Assembly: GCA_029263475.1 (NCBI GenBank)
Contig: JAJCXK010000039.1
Span: 1 to 64,000, forward strand
Source: Candidatus Nitrosopumilus sp.
Lineage (GTDB): Archaea; Thermoproteota; Nitrososphaeria; Nitrososphaerales; Nitrosopumilaceae
Direction: 5' to 3'
Length of the DNA: 64,000 bases
The notes beneath the pieces are model-generated. The model ran no database searches. It had not been told where the DNA came from and saw only the letters and a program-made list of their open reading frames with translations. Position numbers and translations under genes: made by a program. Shown one piece after another: positions 26,673-35,716 of this stretch; position 1 is the stretch's first letter, and every line of letters starts with the position of its first letter.

Positions 26673-26900
26673 ATGGTTCAGATAGATTCTCTTGTAAAGA
26701 CCGGCAAATCTCTTATGGATGAATGTAAGTTTGATGACGCGCTAGGATATTTTGAACAAGCACTGCTATTGAATCAAAATGATCCTGATCTTTGGAATCA
26801 CAAAGGAGTCGCACTCCGTAGCCTTGGAAGATATGTGGAATCTATGGAATGCTTCAACAGATCATTGGAAATCGACCCTAGAGACAAGCATGCGTCATAG
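26673..26900 (+). CDS. Two-repeat TPR protein (75 aa)
   Basis: ATG 26673. Two tetratricopeptide repeats fill the protein (ALGYFEQALLLNQNDPDLWNHKG; ESMECFNRSLEIDPRD). It is probably a protein-binding adaptor, although it may be the surviving start of a longer TPR protein, because 81 bases later another TPR gene begins on the same strand. Confidence 0.75.
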   Translation: MVQIDSLVKTGKSLMDECKFDDALGYFEQALLLNQNDPDLWNHKGVALRSLGRYVESMECFNRSLEIDPRDKHAS

Positions 26901-26981
26901 ATTATCTGACATTTCTTGTAATCTTGATTGGTTATTGCACAATGATCACTTGTTTAATTGTAAATTTATCTATCAAAAAGT

Positions 26982-27563
26982 ATGATTCATCAGCAGATAT
27001 GTGAGCAACTGATCGTTTCTGGAAGAAAAAATCAGTTTATTATTGATAAAAAACCTTCAAAATCTGTGGGCAATTTCATGGAAAAAATATTGATACAGGC
27101 GTTTGAATGTGCAGAGGATGAAAATTATTTTGATGCGCTAAGACTTTATGACTTAGCACTCAAAAAAGAACCTGGCAATGTAGATGTACTGGTTGACAAG
27201 GGAGCCACACTACAAAATATGGGAAAATTCAAACTTGCCATCACGTATTATGACAAAGCTCTTTGTATTTCACCTGATAATTTTAATGCATTACTTAACA
27301 AGGGTGCCACGTTACATTCAGATCAAAAATATTTAGAGGCGATAGATTGCTATGATCGTGCCATGCTGGTTGATAACAAATCACCAATTGCCCTTGCATA
27401 CAAGGGACTGTCATTGGGCGAGATGGGCAAACTGGAAGAAGCGATAAAACATTTCAAAAATGCTTTGGCTATTGATGGGCATTATGAATTGGCAAATGTC
27501 TCTAAAGATTTGGCTCAGGAATTACTTAGATCCGAGAAAACAAAAAAATCTAAAACACTGTGA
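26982..27563 (+). CDS. TPR protein (193 aa)
   Basis: ATG 26982. After about 35 N-terminal residues there are four TPR units of 34 residues (FDALRLYDLALKKEPGN, KLAITYYDKALCISPDN, LEAIDCYDRAMLVDNKS, EEAIKHFKNALAIDGHY). Cytoplasmic scaffold. Its 3' end overlaps the convergent C2H2 gene by 14 bases. Confidence 0.85.
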   Translation: MIHQQICEQLIVSGRKNQFIIDKKPSKSVGNFMEKILIQAFECAEDENYFDALRLYDLALKKEPGNVDVLVDKGATLQNMGKFKLAITYYDKALCISPDNFNALLNKGATLHSDQKYLEAIDCYDRAMLVDNKSPIALAYKGLSLGEMGKLEEAIKHFKNALAIDGHYELANVSKDLAQELLRSEKTKKSKTL

Positions 27564-27723
27564 CGTCGCCTGGTGCCGGTTCTCGTTTGTTCTGCTTTTC
27601 GTTTTCTTCAAAATGATCCTCGTGTGATGACTTTTGATGTGTTCTCAGTTCTTCCACGTCTTCAAAACCATCGTGACATAAGTAGCACTTTGGCTTGTGT
27701 TCGTCTACGAGAGGAAGTACCAT
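27550..27723 (-). CDS. C2H2 zinc-finger protein (57 aa)
   Basis: ATG 27723 to TAG 27550. It holds one classical finger: C-x2-C-x12-H then His (CYLCHDGFEDVEELRTHQKSSH), with the hydrophobic Phe and Leu in the right places. A charged tail follows. Single C2H2 fingers in archaea may bind DNA or protein. It overlaps the end of the TPR gene by 14 bases. Confidence 0.75.
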   Translation of the reverse strand: MVLPLVDEHKPKCYLCHDGFEDVEELRTHQKSSHEDHFEENEKQNKREPAPGDVTVF

Positions 27724-27797
27724 GATGTTATAGGTATGACTGGTTACTTATTTCTTGAGACTATAAGGAATATATCCTGATAGAAAAACCAAGCATC

Positions 27798-28895
27798 ATG
27801 CTAACGGATCTGGTAGCCGATTCTCAAGCCTTGGATCGTGCAATTGCAGGTGAGGAACTGTCTCAAAAGGACGGTCTTGAACTGATGAATTATGACAATT
27901 TACATTTACTTGCGTCAGTCGCAGACAATGCCCGAAAGAAACTGGTAGGTGATACTGTGACTTTCGCTGCATCATACTACATGAACTACACCAATGTCTG
28001 TGCAGCCAGTTGTCAGATGTGTGCATTCTATAGGAAAGAGGACGCGGATGATGCGTATACGCTGAGTCCGCAGGAAATAGAGCAAAGGGTTGGAATTGCA
28101 AAACAAATGGGTGCGACCGAGGTTCACATCGTAGGGGGATTTCACCCAAAACTCCCATTGGAGTACTATGAGAATATGATGAGGGCCATCAAAAAGAGTC
28201 ATCCTCAATTAAACATCAAAGCATTGACTGCAGCTGAGATTTACTATCTGTCAAAACTGACAAAAAATTCCACTAAAGAAATTCTATCTCGCCTTAAGGA
28301 TGCTGGACTTGATTCGATGCCTGGTGGCGGTGCTGAACTCTTTCATCCTGATGTTCGAGGAAAAATCGTTAAGGGGAAATGTTCTGGGCAGCAATGGCTT
28401 GATGTCATAGAGGAGGCTCATAACATGGACATCAAAAGCAATGTGACCATGCTTTATGGCCATATCGAAAAACCAGAGCATATCATCGATCATCTAATTA
28501 AAATTCGTGAATTACAAAAGAAAACTAACGGTTTCCTGACCCTGATTCCGTTGAAGTTCAGTTTGGATAACACTGAACTTGAGCAAGAACATCTGGTAAA
28601 TCATGAGTGTTCATCCGTATATGATCTGAGAATAACTGCGCTGTCCAGACTAATGCTTGCAAACGTCCTAAACAACATTTCTGTATATTGGGTTGCTTAT
28701 GGAAAGAAACTTGCTCAGGTTGCACTGTCAAATGGAGGGAGTGATTTAGTTGGCACTGCATTTTCTGAAGAGATTTACCGTGCTGCAGGAAAAGCAACGT
28801 CGTCATCTGTAGAAGAATTGGCAACAATGGTTAAAGAAATTGGTCGCACACCCGCACAAAGAAACACACACTTTGGAATTTTGAAAAAATTCTAG
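27798..28895 (+). CDS. mqnE: Aminofutalosine synthase MqnE (radical SAM)
   Basis: 365 residues from ATG 27798. The radical-SAM cluster C-x3-C-x2-C is at Cys68, Cys72 and Cys75. VHIVGGFHPKLPLEYY, GLDSMPGGGAE and KSNVTMLYGHIE are characteristic of MqnE and separate it from the related CofH. It joins chorismate-derived enolpyruvyl-benzoate to SAM to make aminofutalosine, an early step of the futalosine route to menaquinone. A later-step gene, mqnD, is at 38225-39052. Confidence 0.9.
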   Translation: MLTDLVADSQALDRAIAGEELSQKDGLELMNYDNLHLLASVADNARKKLVGDTVTFAASYYMNYTNVCAASCQMCAFYRKEDADDAYTLSPQEIEQRVGIAKQMGATEVHIVGGFHPKLPLEYYENMMRAIKKSHPQLNIKALTAAEIYYLSKLTKNSTKEILSRLKDAGLDSMPGGGAELFHPDVRGKIVKGKCSGQQWLDVIEEAHNMDIKSNVTMLYGHIEKPEHIIDHLIKIRELQKKTNGFLTLIPLKFSLDNTELEQEHLVNHECSSVYDLRITALSRLMLANVLNNISVYWVAYGKKLAQVALSNGGSDLVGTAFSEEIYRAAGKATSSSVEELATMVKEIGRTPAQRNTHFGILKKF

Positions 28896-29012
28896 ATGTA
28901 AGCAATAGAGATCCTACAAACTTTAGAATTAGAACAAACACACTGGTCTTCATAACAAACCAAACTTTCATGAAATAAAACTGCCGATAATACAAATTTA
29001 CAAAGAAGCGTA

Positions 29013-29321
29013 TTATCCTTGCATTTGTTTTTTAATAGATTCTAACTTTTCTTCCATTTTGACATGTTTGTCCCTTCTTGAATCAATTTTGATCATGATT
29101 TCCACTCTCATTATTCCTAGATTGTGAACTGTATCCATCATTTTGTTTGATGCTGAATTAATCACATCTATGCTGTCTGATTCCAGTATCGTTCCCATTG
29201 GGCCAATTTGATATCTCAAGTTTTCAATATTTTGAATTGATTCTATTGCCTTTGCAATGTAAAAACTGGCACTGGTAGTTCTTGTAGCCATGGGATATAT
29301 GCTGATTTCTGCATGAATCAA
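29013..29321 (-). CDS. MTH1187/YkoF-family thiamine-binding protein
   Basis: 102 residues; the only start is TTG 29321. HAEISIYPM, then SFYIAKAIESIQNI, then LRYQIGPMGTILES fit the ferredoxin-like MTH1187 family, which forms tetramers and binds thiamine-like molecules. It is cytoplasmic. Its role is not settled even in the family. Confidence 0.8.
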   Translation of the reverse strand: MIHAEISIYPMATRTTSASFYIAKAIESIQNIENLRYQIGPMGTILESDSIDVINSASNKMMDTVHNLGIMRVEIMIKIDSRRDKHVKMEEKLESIKKQMQG

Positions 29322-29381
29322 TTCCGTTATGTGCTAATTCCTGATGCTTATTAATAACTTCACGCCTCATAGTTAATAACA

Positions 29382-29534
29382 ATGTCCTACATCGATGATA
29401 AGATCACAAAGGAAGACTTCTTTGATAAAATTTACAAGAAATCAAAGTCAGAAAATACCCGATATTCTGCAGAAATTGCACTGAGAAATCTTGATCTGTT
29501 TTGTCATCATACGTATCAAAAGGACAATCTATGA
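29382..29534 (+). pseudogene. N-terminal remnant of a tyrosine recombinase/integrase
   Basis: ATG 29382 to TGA 29534, 50 residues. DDKITKEDFFDKIYKKSKSE and RYSAEIALRNLDLFC look like the start of the core-binding (SAM-like) domain of thaumarchaeal tyrosine recombinases. The catalytic domain is missing: after the TGA no frame continues it. It is probably what is left of an integrated element. A small intact protein of other function cannot be excluded. Confidence 0.5.
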
Positions 29535-29579
29535 TACAAAAAACAATACTGTAACGTGCTTTGTGAGTCGGGGATGATT

Positions 29580-29753
29580 TTATTTTTGTTGGGATTCGGT
29601 AATCCTTGTCTTGATAAATTTTAGATTCTTTTTTGCTTGTTGAAGATCAGGGTTTATTTCTAGTACTGCTAAAATGTATTTTATATATTCCTGTTCATTT
29701 CCCAAAAGATGCAATGCCCATCCTTTGTTACTCCATACACTGTCATATTTCAC
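29580..29753 (-). pseudogene. TPR fragment (57 aa)
   Basis: GTG 29753 to TAA 29580. It contains about one and a half TPR-like units (VWSNKGWALHLLGNEQEYIKYILAVLEINPD). It is too short for a superhelix, and no repeat continues upstream in frame. It is probably the end of a lost TPR gene, lying next to the integrase remnant. Confidence 0.4.
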
Positions 29754-29780
29754 TCAAGATTGTTCTAGCTGATTTGAATT

Positions 29781-31049
29781 CTAGTTGAGTGTATCTGCCA
29801 TTTTCTGAATCCCTTCATCCAGTTTTTCATAAACTGCATCCAAGTGGCCATTTTGACTCTTCAATACCGTTGCGTTGTGACTATGTAGGAATTCCAGTTC
29901 GAGATCACTTAGTTTTCCTACCTTGTTGTCTTTTTCACCGTAGACATACACAACATTTGAAAGATTCACGTCTTCAAGCAGTTCTACGTATCTTTTGTGT
30001 CCCAACCCTGCTGCAAGCTTGTGCATGTTTTCAGATACGCCATGATCTTTGCCAATGTCATTTGCCATGATTGGAGTCAATGCGTCATCATCAAATTCCA
30101 TTACAATTCCCTTGCTAAAGGAAGTCCAAATTGCATCTTGTATGTTTAATCTGCCAACCATGATCAAATATCCGTCAGCTATGTTTCCATTCGCTACAAG
30201 CAAGTCCTGGACTACAAATGCTCCAAATGAAATTCCGACTACGTATACTGTTTTTCCGTCATCCTTGAAATATTTTATCACTTTGTAGAGCATTTGAGTT
30301 GTTTTTGCATCGTGCTGCTTTGCCTGATCAAATGAAATGCTGTTTTCGACAAACAGTTCAGGCATCAGTGTCTGAGCCTGGTGGACATTTACAAACAACG
30401 CATCTTTCAGCTTTGAATGCATGCCTGAATCATATATGTGGGAAAGACCTTCGGTATCCAGAAGTGATGTGGGTCCTCCCTGCGCATAAACAAGCACGAT
30501 ATCACTTTGCGGATTTCCTCGTGCAAACGTATACTCGTCTATGTCTTTTGGAAAAATATCATTTCCAACATCAATTATGCTTTTAGAGGATTTTTTAGAA
30601 TCCCTTGTTACTTTTGCCTCTATTTCAAATTCTTTGAGATTGCCTGAAAGCCATTCATATTTCTGCACGTTGTCCTCGGCATCTACTTTTATCACAAATT
30701 TATCTCCAACACGTATAGCGGCAGTGTTGAGTACATGGGTAACTTTGGCATCTAGGCAAATTTGGTAGTTTGACTCACATTCAATTGACTGTGTTACGGT
30801 TCCCTGGAATTTTGTTCGTTGAGACTCCCAAGTGTCGATGATGGTTATCTGTGCATTATTGATTTGAGTCCATATCACACTGTCTTTGAAATGCTCTCCC
30901 GTAACTGTCCCCTTTGCAAAATACCTCAAAGCATCCTCTGACTGGGTAAATGCAATGTCCATAGTAGAAAATCCAACTAATAAAACAAATACTGTAAAGC
31001 AGGGAATGATGATGCAACTTGCTATGTTTACTTTTCTTTGAGCCAGCAT
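29781..31049 (-). CDS. Exported alpha/beta-hydrolase-like protein
   Basis: 422 residues from ATG 31049. A signal or anchor segment (about 12-34) is followed by a beta domain to about residue 165 with a Cys pair (ECESNYQIC). The hydrolase region has the nucleophile elbow GISFGAF, an acid candidate in YVYGEKDNK and a catalytic His in NGHLDAVY. Likely a surface esterase or peptidase of unknown substrate. It stands alone beside the decayed stretch at 29.4-29.8 kb. Confidence 0.75.
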   Translation of the reverse strand: MLAQRKVNIASCIIIPCFTVFVLLVGFSTMDIAFTQSEDALRYFAKGTVTGEHFKDSVIWTQINNAQITIIDTWESQRTKFQGTVTQSIECESNYQICLDAKVTHVLNTAAIRVGDKFVIKVDAEDNVQKYEWLSGNLKEFEIEAKVTRDSKKSSKSIIDVGNDIFPKDIDEYTFARGNPQSDIVLVYAQGGPTSLLDTEGLSHIYDSGMHSKLKDALFVNVHQAQTLMPELFVENSISFDQAKQHDAKTTQMLYKVIKYFKDDGKTVYVVGISFGAFVVQDLLVANGNIADGYLIMVGRLNIQDAIWTSFSKGIVMEFDDDALTPIMANDIGKDHGVSENMHKLAAGLGHKRYVELLEDVNLSNVVYVYGEKDNKVGKLSDLELEFLHSHNATVLKSQNGHLDAVYEKLDEGIQKMADTLN

Positions 31050-31678
31050 GTGGATTCCATTTGATGTTGATTAATTACTATCACTGGATTACTTTTCAAG
31101 TCCTATTTTTTGCTTTGAAGTTTGAATGATTTTTCCCCTTTTGCACATTCTACGAATCTTGTTTTATCTTATGGCCAAGGGGATGAAAATTGTGGAGATT
31201 TCATCGGGTGTGTTCATGTTTACCTGCATGTCGAGGACGATACTTGATCGGAACAAGTCAACCTACAGGACTTTCGTGAGTCAGCCATAGGGGCGTATGT
31301 GATTGCGGTATTTTTTCATAATGAAATAAAAACAAAATAAGGAAATTCGAGATTTATTTCGAATCTAAATAGGTCGCTTAGCTTGTCTTGATTACTGATT
31401 TTTTGTCAGCAATTTGACCAAAGTGACTATACTTAGCGTAATAACCAGATGGTTTCTATTTGATCTAGGATCAAATTATCACGTCCTCGTCTTCCGACGA
31501 TTTTTACGAAGTTTTTAGATTCGCAGGTAAAGTCGTTTCGAAGTTTTCAAATGTTTTAAGATTGTCTTAGATGTTCACTAAAACAACCTTGATTATTATC
31601 GGTTTGATCTCTAAAAGAACTTGGCTATTGTTCAATTACCTAATTAGAATGGGTGGTACGTGACAAATAAGATCAATT
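31050..31678. other. Gap without supported genes
   Basis: About 630 bases. A 39-codon ORF from ATG 31171 to TAG 31290 is possible but has no motif. There is a 6-base inverted repeat ATTCGA/TCGAAT around 31345-31365. The base composition is uneven, with several CG-containing stretches, as expected of decayed foreign DNA. Confidence 0.35.
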
Positions 31679-31882
31679 TTACAAAATCAAATGTCTCAAT
31701 ATGGTAATTACTATATTCACAAATTCATCTGTAGAGAATTCGTCCGCTAGCAGATTCACGGTCATTCTCAAAATGATTCCAGTGATTTTACATTTGATTT
31801 GCTTTGTAATGTTCATGCAATATTGATGATAAATCCCGTCTAACAGAAGTAATTCGGCGCATCCGCGCTTTTGGTTTGACAT
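31679..31882 (-). CDS. Possible small protein (67 aa)
   Basis: ATG 31882. The C-terminal half (LRMTVNLLADEFSTDEFVNIVITILRHL) has an amphipathic helical character and the N-terminus has two Cys residues. A GC-rich hairpin lies 24 bases upstream. No family recognised. Confidence 0.35.
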   Translation of the reverse strand: MSNQKRGCAELLLLDGIYHQYCMNITKQIKCKITGIILRMTVNLLADEFSTDEFVNIVITILRHLIL

Positions 31883-31905
31883 GGATTAATTTAGACAACT
31901 GAAAC

Positions 31906-31920
31906 GGCGGTATCGCCGCC
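31906..31920. other. GC-rich hairpin
   Basis: GGCGG-(5 nt)-CCGCC in an AT-rich background. It could be part of a terminator, an operator or a remnant of transferred DNA. Confidence 0.4.
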
Positions 31921-31989
31921 ACATCAACTATGAATAAACAGCGACAGCACCTGGATTATCAGATCATGGTGTAAATGGGAATCATCTAA

Positions 31990-32961
31990 TCAATTCCTTG
32001 AATTAAGAATGATTATTTTCTCATCAATCAGATACTGAATTGCGGAAATCACTTCATCTTCTGAAATTTGATTTTTTGCAAACCATTCAAACATGTTTTT
32101 TACCCATGATGGGATTTTCTTTGCTTCTTCATTTACTGGATTTTTATTCAGTTCCTCTAATTCTAGAATCTTGACATGAGCTGCTGTCCTCTTTTCATCT
32201 TCGCCTAACATATGGTACGCAGTACGTTTTCCTTTCCATGCATTCAGATAATCAGGGTTAATTTCTATGGCCTCATCATAAAAATTTAAAGCGCCTCTAA
32301 AATTGCCTTGATCTACCGCAACATTTCCTAGACCAATTATTGCGTTGAGACTGTTTCTGATAATTTCCCTTGCGTCTTCATAACTGCTGATTGCTTTATT
32401 GAATTCTTCTTGTGCCCAAATACCTTCTTCCGACCTTAGATGCTTATTTGCCAAGGCATGATGGGAATTTCCAATTCCTATCATCGCTTCTATATTGTCA
32501 GGCTCAAATTCCAGGATAACTTTTCTTTGCTTTATTGCTTCTGCATAATCTCCATTTCTATGAAGTGCGTTGGAATATCCCTGAAATGAATCCCAATTTT
32601 TTGGAAGAATGCGTGTTGCATCTTTTAAAAGAACGAGTGCCTCATCTAATTTTCCCCATTCCAACATCAGCGAGCCTTTGTCACTCAAAAAGAACCCGTT
32701 ATTTGGTTCCTGGGTTAGAGCCAAATTAAAAAACTTTTCAGACTCGGGGTAATCTTCCCAATGATAATATGTTGCTGCCTTGCCTCCTAATGCACCGGCG
32801 TGATTCTCATCAATTTGTAAAATTTTGTCATATAGATCAAACGCTTTTTGATATTCTTGGTGGGTAAACAATGCTTCTGCATCCTCATACCATATCTGAA
32901 TTTCATTTTCAGCATTAACTGTAACAAAAGGAATTGTGATGAGAGACATGATGCTAATCAT
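31990..32961 (-). CDS. Exported TPR protein with C-terminal surface motif (323 aa)
   Basis: I use ATG 32961, where a signal peptide begins (SIMSLITIPFVTVNA); an upstream TTG at 33060 would bury it. About seven TPR units follow (residues about 25-255). The C-terminus carries IPSWVKNMFEWFAKNQISEDEVISAIQYLIDEKII, a variant of the WIKNNAGWWADG repeat found in the protein at 50093. That repeat is typical of thaumarchaeal exported proteins. Probably a cell-surface scaffold. Confidence 0.8.
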   Translation of the reverse strand: MISIMSLITIPFVTVNAENEIQIWYEDAEALFTHQEYQKAFDLYDKILQIDENHAGALGGKAATYYHWEDYPESEKFFNLALTQEPNNGFFLSDKGSLMLEWGKLDEALVLLKDATRILPKNWDSFQGYSNALHRNGDYAEAIKQRKVILEFEPDNIEAMIGIGNSHHALANKHLRSEEGIWAQEEFNKAISSYEDAREIIRNSLNAIIGLGNVAVDQGNFRGALNFYDEAIEINPDYLNAWKGKRTAYHMLGEDEKRTAAHVKILELEELNKNPVNEEAKKIPSWVKNMFEWFAKNQISEDEVISAIQYLIDEKIIILNSRN

Positions 32962-33169
32962 TAAAATTTTATATGATACTTGCAATGATGGGTGTGGTTC
33001 TGGTCGATAGTTAGATGTTTTGAATGATTTTTTTATTTTAGGTGACAATCTCCAGTACAACCCCTGTCAGGTTCAGATAGTTCTTGGAGTTAATTATTTC
33101 GTGTATGTGGTTAATGGTGCAGTGGCGTTTGCAGCTTTGGAATATTCACAATAAGTACATTGCGAAATT

Positions 33170-33340
33170 ATGAAGGAATTAAAGAAATCCAAAAAAACAA
33201 TCAGTCCGCCATCAAACTCTAAAGAACCTGATGATTGTATTCCAAGTGATGAGTTTGATTCATTTGATTATGACTTATTTCTTCTGATGTTGAAGGTTTG
33301 TCCAAAAACATATCGTGATTGGGCAAGCATGGTAATTTAG
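33170..33340 (+). CDS. Small hypothetical protein (56 aa)
   Basis: ATG 33170 to TAG 33340. A Lys-rich start, an acidic middle (SDEFDSFDYDLFLLMLKVC) and a short end. No motif recognised; it may be real, as the frame is clean and divergent from the TPR gene. Confidence 0.4.
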   Translation: MKELKKSKKTISPPSNSKEPDDCIPSDEFDSFDYDLFLLMLKVCPKTYRDWASMVI

Positions 33341-33512
33341 ATCGTATTTTGGTTGATACCATTGTTTAGGAACTGAACTTAATCGACAACTCCACCACTG
33401 AGTCTAAATGAAGATTTAATGGAATAGATAAAGATCGATGCAACATTTTATCTTGATCGAGACCATTTCAAACTTGATTGCTTCCAATCCTCATGAATTA
33501 TCTCATTGATTT

Positions 33513-33605
33513 TTGACATATTGTAAAGAGGGATTTACTCACGATTATTCCTGGTTTGAAATTCTGCAGAAGATCATGTGTATGCATTGCTACGTTGAGG
33601 AATAA
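33513..33605 (+). CDS. Cys-rich microprotein (30 aa, TTG start)
   Basis: TTG 33513 to TAA 33605. It contains YCKEGF, HDYSWFEILQK and MCMHC, a possible single zinc site. A decayed relative with nearly the same WFEIL.K..MCMHC ending is at 37727-37812, which is the main support for this tiny ORF. It may itself lack its true start. Confidence 0.4.
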   Translation: MTYCKEGFTHDYSWFEILQKIMCMHCYVEE

Positions 33606-33767
33606 TCAGGCGTCAGAAATTAGCATCATTTCGTGTTAGTCACTGCATGAATCATGTCAGTTATGCACTATTTTCTTTTCTTTAATAATAAGATCCTGTC
33701 TGGTTGGTGTTGATATGCCGAAGATTAAAGCGTCTAGATAATATTCCATTGCATGTCTTCATGAAAT

Positions 33768-33959
33768 ATGAGGAAGATAACGATGACTGGAATTTCTATC
33801 ATATTATTTGGAACCTCTCTGGTTTCTTATTCAGTTACTCAATCTGATTATATTGTTCTGGGCCATGATCATCTCATTTTGCGTGCTATCTTGATTTTGG
33901 GGTTTGTAATGATGGTGGGTGGGGCTCTGATATCTCTGTCTCCCTTTGGCAGAAAATGA
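33768..33959 (+). CDS. Two-helix membrane protein (63 aa)
   Basis: ATG 33768. Two hydrophobic segments (about 5-24 and 38-58) are joined by a short loop with His-Asp-His. Positively charged ends suggest both termini lie in the cytoplasm. Function unknown. Confidence 0.6.
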   Translation: MRKITMTGISIILFGTSLVSYSVTQSDYIVLGHDHLILRAILILGFVMMVGGALISLSPFGRK

Positions 33960-34031
33960 TGATTTAATGAGGGATTGATTAATGAAATAAATTAATTTTG
34001 CGTTTTCAGATAATCACATATTGAATTGATT

Positions 34032-34754
34032 ATGATCAAATTCATGGATGATATAGATGTAGAAATTTTGTGGACAATGAAACAAACCGAATCTCATTAT
34101 TTGAAAGAAATCGATATAAGAAAAAATAATGTCAAATTAACAGGCATCGATGAACTAGATGTGAAACTTCGATATTTGGCCGAAGGTGGATTGATTGAAT
34201 CTGTACCTGCTGTTTTTGGTTCGGGATACATGTTAAAAAAATCAGGCAATGATTTGTTCTGGAGTGGTAAACTGAGGAATAGGATTTTGAACTTTCTTTA
34301 TGTGTGTGATTATTCTTTGAAAGAACTGATTAGGCTCCTCTGCTCTGATCCAGATAGTGTTTCTGCAGCAATTCAACGCTTGGAACATGAATCTTCTCCG
34401 TTGGTTGAAAAGCGTAATGCCTCATCTGACGTTACAATTTTCTATTCCATTACATCTTCAGGAGAAGTTTTCTCTCATCCAAATTTTGTGGAGATACAAC
34501 CTATCAATGCTGAGTCCTTTAGCCAAATTCGAATTGGGCAGATAGACATACAAAGTTTTGAAACTAAAATCGATGAATTGATCTCCAAAGTGGGAAAAGA
34601 ACCCAACCTGACAGAAGAACAAATGAAAATTCTGAAAGAAAAATTGATGAATTTGAAAAATATGTGGATTGAAACCAGAAAATATGGAAAAGAAATTTCG
34701 TCTCTCCTAACACTAAAGGGCTTTGATGAATTATTCCCAAAATCTCTAGTATGA
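34032..34754 (+). CDS. Winged-helix regulator-like protein (240 aa)
   Basis: ATG 34032; ATG 34044 is also possible. A first winged-helix-like domain (DDIDVEILWTMKQTESHYLKEID, LDVKLRYLAEGGLIES) and a second (SLKELIRLLCSDPDSVSAAIQRLE) are followed by a helical, charged tail. The layout matches 16806-17441, so they may be paralogues. It probably acts on DNA; target unknown. Confidence 0.65.
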   Translation: MIKFMDDIDVEILWTMKQTESHYLKEIDIRKNNVKLTGIDELDVKLRYLAEGGLIESVPAVFGSGYMLKKSGNDLFWSGKLRNRILNFLYVCDYSLKELIRLLCSDPDSVSAAIQRLEHESSPLVEKRNASSDVTIFYSITSSGEVFSHPNFVEIQPINAESFSQIRIGQIDIQSFETKIDELISKVGKEPNLTEEQMKILKEKLMNLKNMWIETRKYGKEISSLLTLKGFDELFPKSLV

Positions 34755-34813
34755 GTGTTCAAGAGAACATTCAATAACATGATTGGAAGACAATGATAGA
34801 AATCGGATAATTG

Positions 34814-34924
34814 ATGATGATTAAGAAAAAATGTGATAGATGTGGTTCCGATTTGGGTACAGAAAGCAAGAAAACCAAACAAAGATTTTGCGGTAACTGT
34901 AAAAAGAAATTTGATTTGTATTAA
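34814..34924 (+). CDS. Zinc-ribbon microprotein (36 aa)
   Basis: ATG 34814 or 34817 to TAA 34924. It has a complete ribbon: CDRCG ... FCGNC, in a basic 36-residue chain. Stand-alone ribbons of this size bind nucleic acid or serve as subunits of larger machines. It lies 59 bases after the winged-helix gene. Confidence 0.65.
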   Translation: MMIKKKCDRCGSDLGTESKKTKQRFCGNCKKKFDLY

Positions 34925-34935
34925 TTAAGGAATTT

Positions 34936-35211
34936 TTATTCTGCTGGTTTCTTCTCTTCTCTTTTAACACTGTCTTTTTTCCTTCTTGCGCCAAAACTAA
35001 TCAATACCAGCAAGAATCCTATCCCGATTAAAATTCCAGATAGCATCTCAAAAGCTTGATTTTCATCCTCGGCTACCATCAAATCGATTATCTCTTCCTC
35101 TGTCATTTCGGGATGACCTGCAGGTGATTCGGCAACAGATACGGTCAGTATGATTCCTGCAACGATCATTGCTATTCCTCCTGCTAGAATTTTTTTGTCT
35201 ACTAGAACCAT
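34936..35211 (-). CDS. Two-helix membrane protein (91 aa)
   Basis: ATG 35211. Transmembrane segments near residues 8-27 and 57-76 enclose a very acidic external loop (EMTEEEIIDLMVAEDENQA). A basic tail faces the cytoplasm. Function unknown. Confidence 0.65.
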   Translation of the reverse strand: MVLVDKKILAGGIAMIVAGIILTVSVAESPAGHPEMTEEEIIDLMVAEDENQAFEMLSGILIGIGFLLVLISFGARRKKDSVKREEKKPAE

Positions 35212-35295
35212 GATGACACTGATCTCATTTTACTGTATATTAGGTAATATGTGCATGTAAACCGTATTGATTTATCACTGCTGCGTGATGATGAT

Positions 35296-35406
35296 ATGTC
35301 TGAGTTAAAGCATAAGATTAACAGCGTGAAGGATAGCAATGCGGTCATGATATCGAGAAAATTTATGAAAATCAACTCATCTTTTTTCACAATTGCTCAA
35401 TCATGA
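35296..35406 (+). CDS. Possible microprotein (36 aa)
   Basis: ATG 35296 to TGA 35406. Basic, helical (MSELKHKINSVKDSNAVMI). Support is weak; upstream in-frame codons also look coding, so the start is uncertain. Confidence 0.3.
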   Translation: MSELKHKINSVKDSNAVMISRKFMKINSSFFTIAQS

Positions 35407-35716
35407 TAAAAAATCTGAAGCACTATAGAATGCTTATCTGACATGTTTCAAAAAGAACTTGAATCTATTGTGATTTTCTAAACTCTCGCCTCTCATTGGC
35501 TGTTCAAACCAATGCATACAATACTGGGCTGGGAGAACTGGATTAAGATACGCGTTCCGGCAAAAATACTGCATTCACTGCGCACTGTTTATTGAGTGAA
35601 ACTGGTTTTATTGTCATACTGTAACTGCTGCTGATGAATCATTCAAGGAATGATAGGAGCAAGCCGGACATCAAGCGGATTTAGACATAATTTTATATTT
35701 CTAGCACTCGGGATTT
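35407..35716. other. Gap; nothing supported
   Basis: About 310 bases. A 5-bp hairpin (ATTGG/CCAAT, 35495-35513) and a stretch near 35530-35590 of higher GC than its surroundings are present, but no ORF or known RNA was found. Confidence 0.35.

Noticed and set aside
27798-28895. CofH (F420 synthesis) as the identity of the radical SAM protein
   Set aside because: VHIVGGFHP, SMPGGGAE and the KSNVTMLYGHIE segment follow MqnE, and mqnD occurs in the same window.
35495-35513. tRNA T-arm-like TGTTCAAAC
   Set aside because: The hairpin has a 9-base loop and no other tRNA arms nearby.
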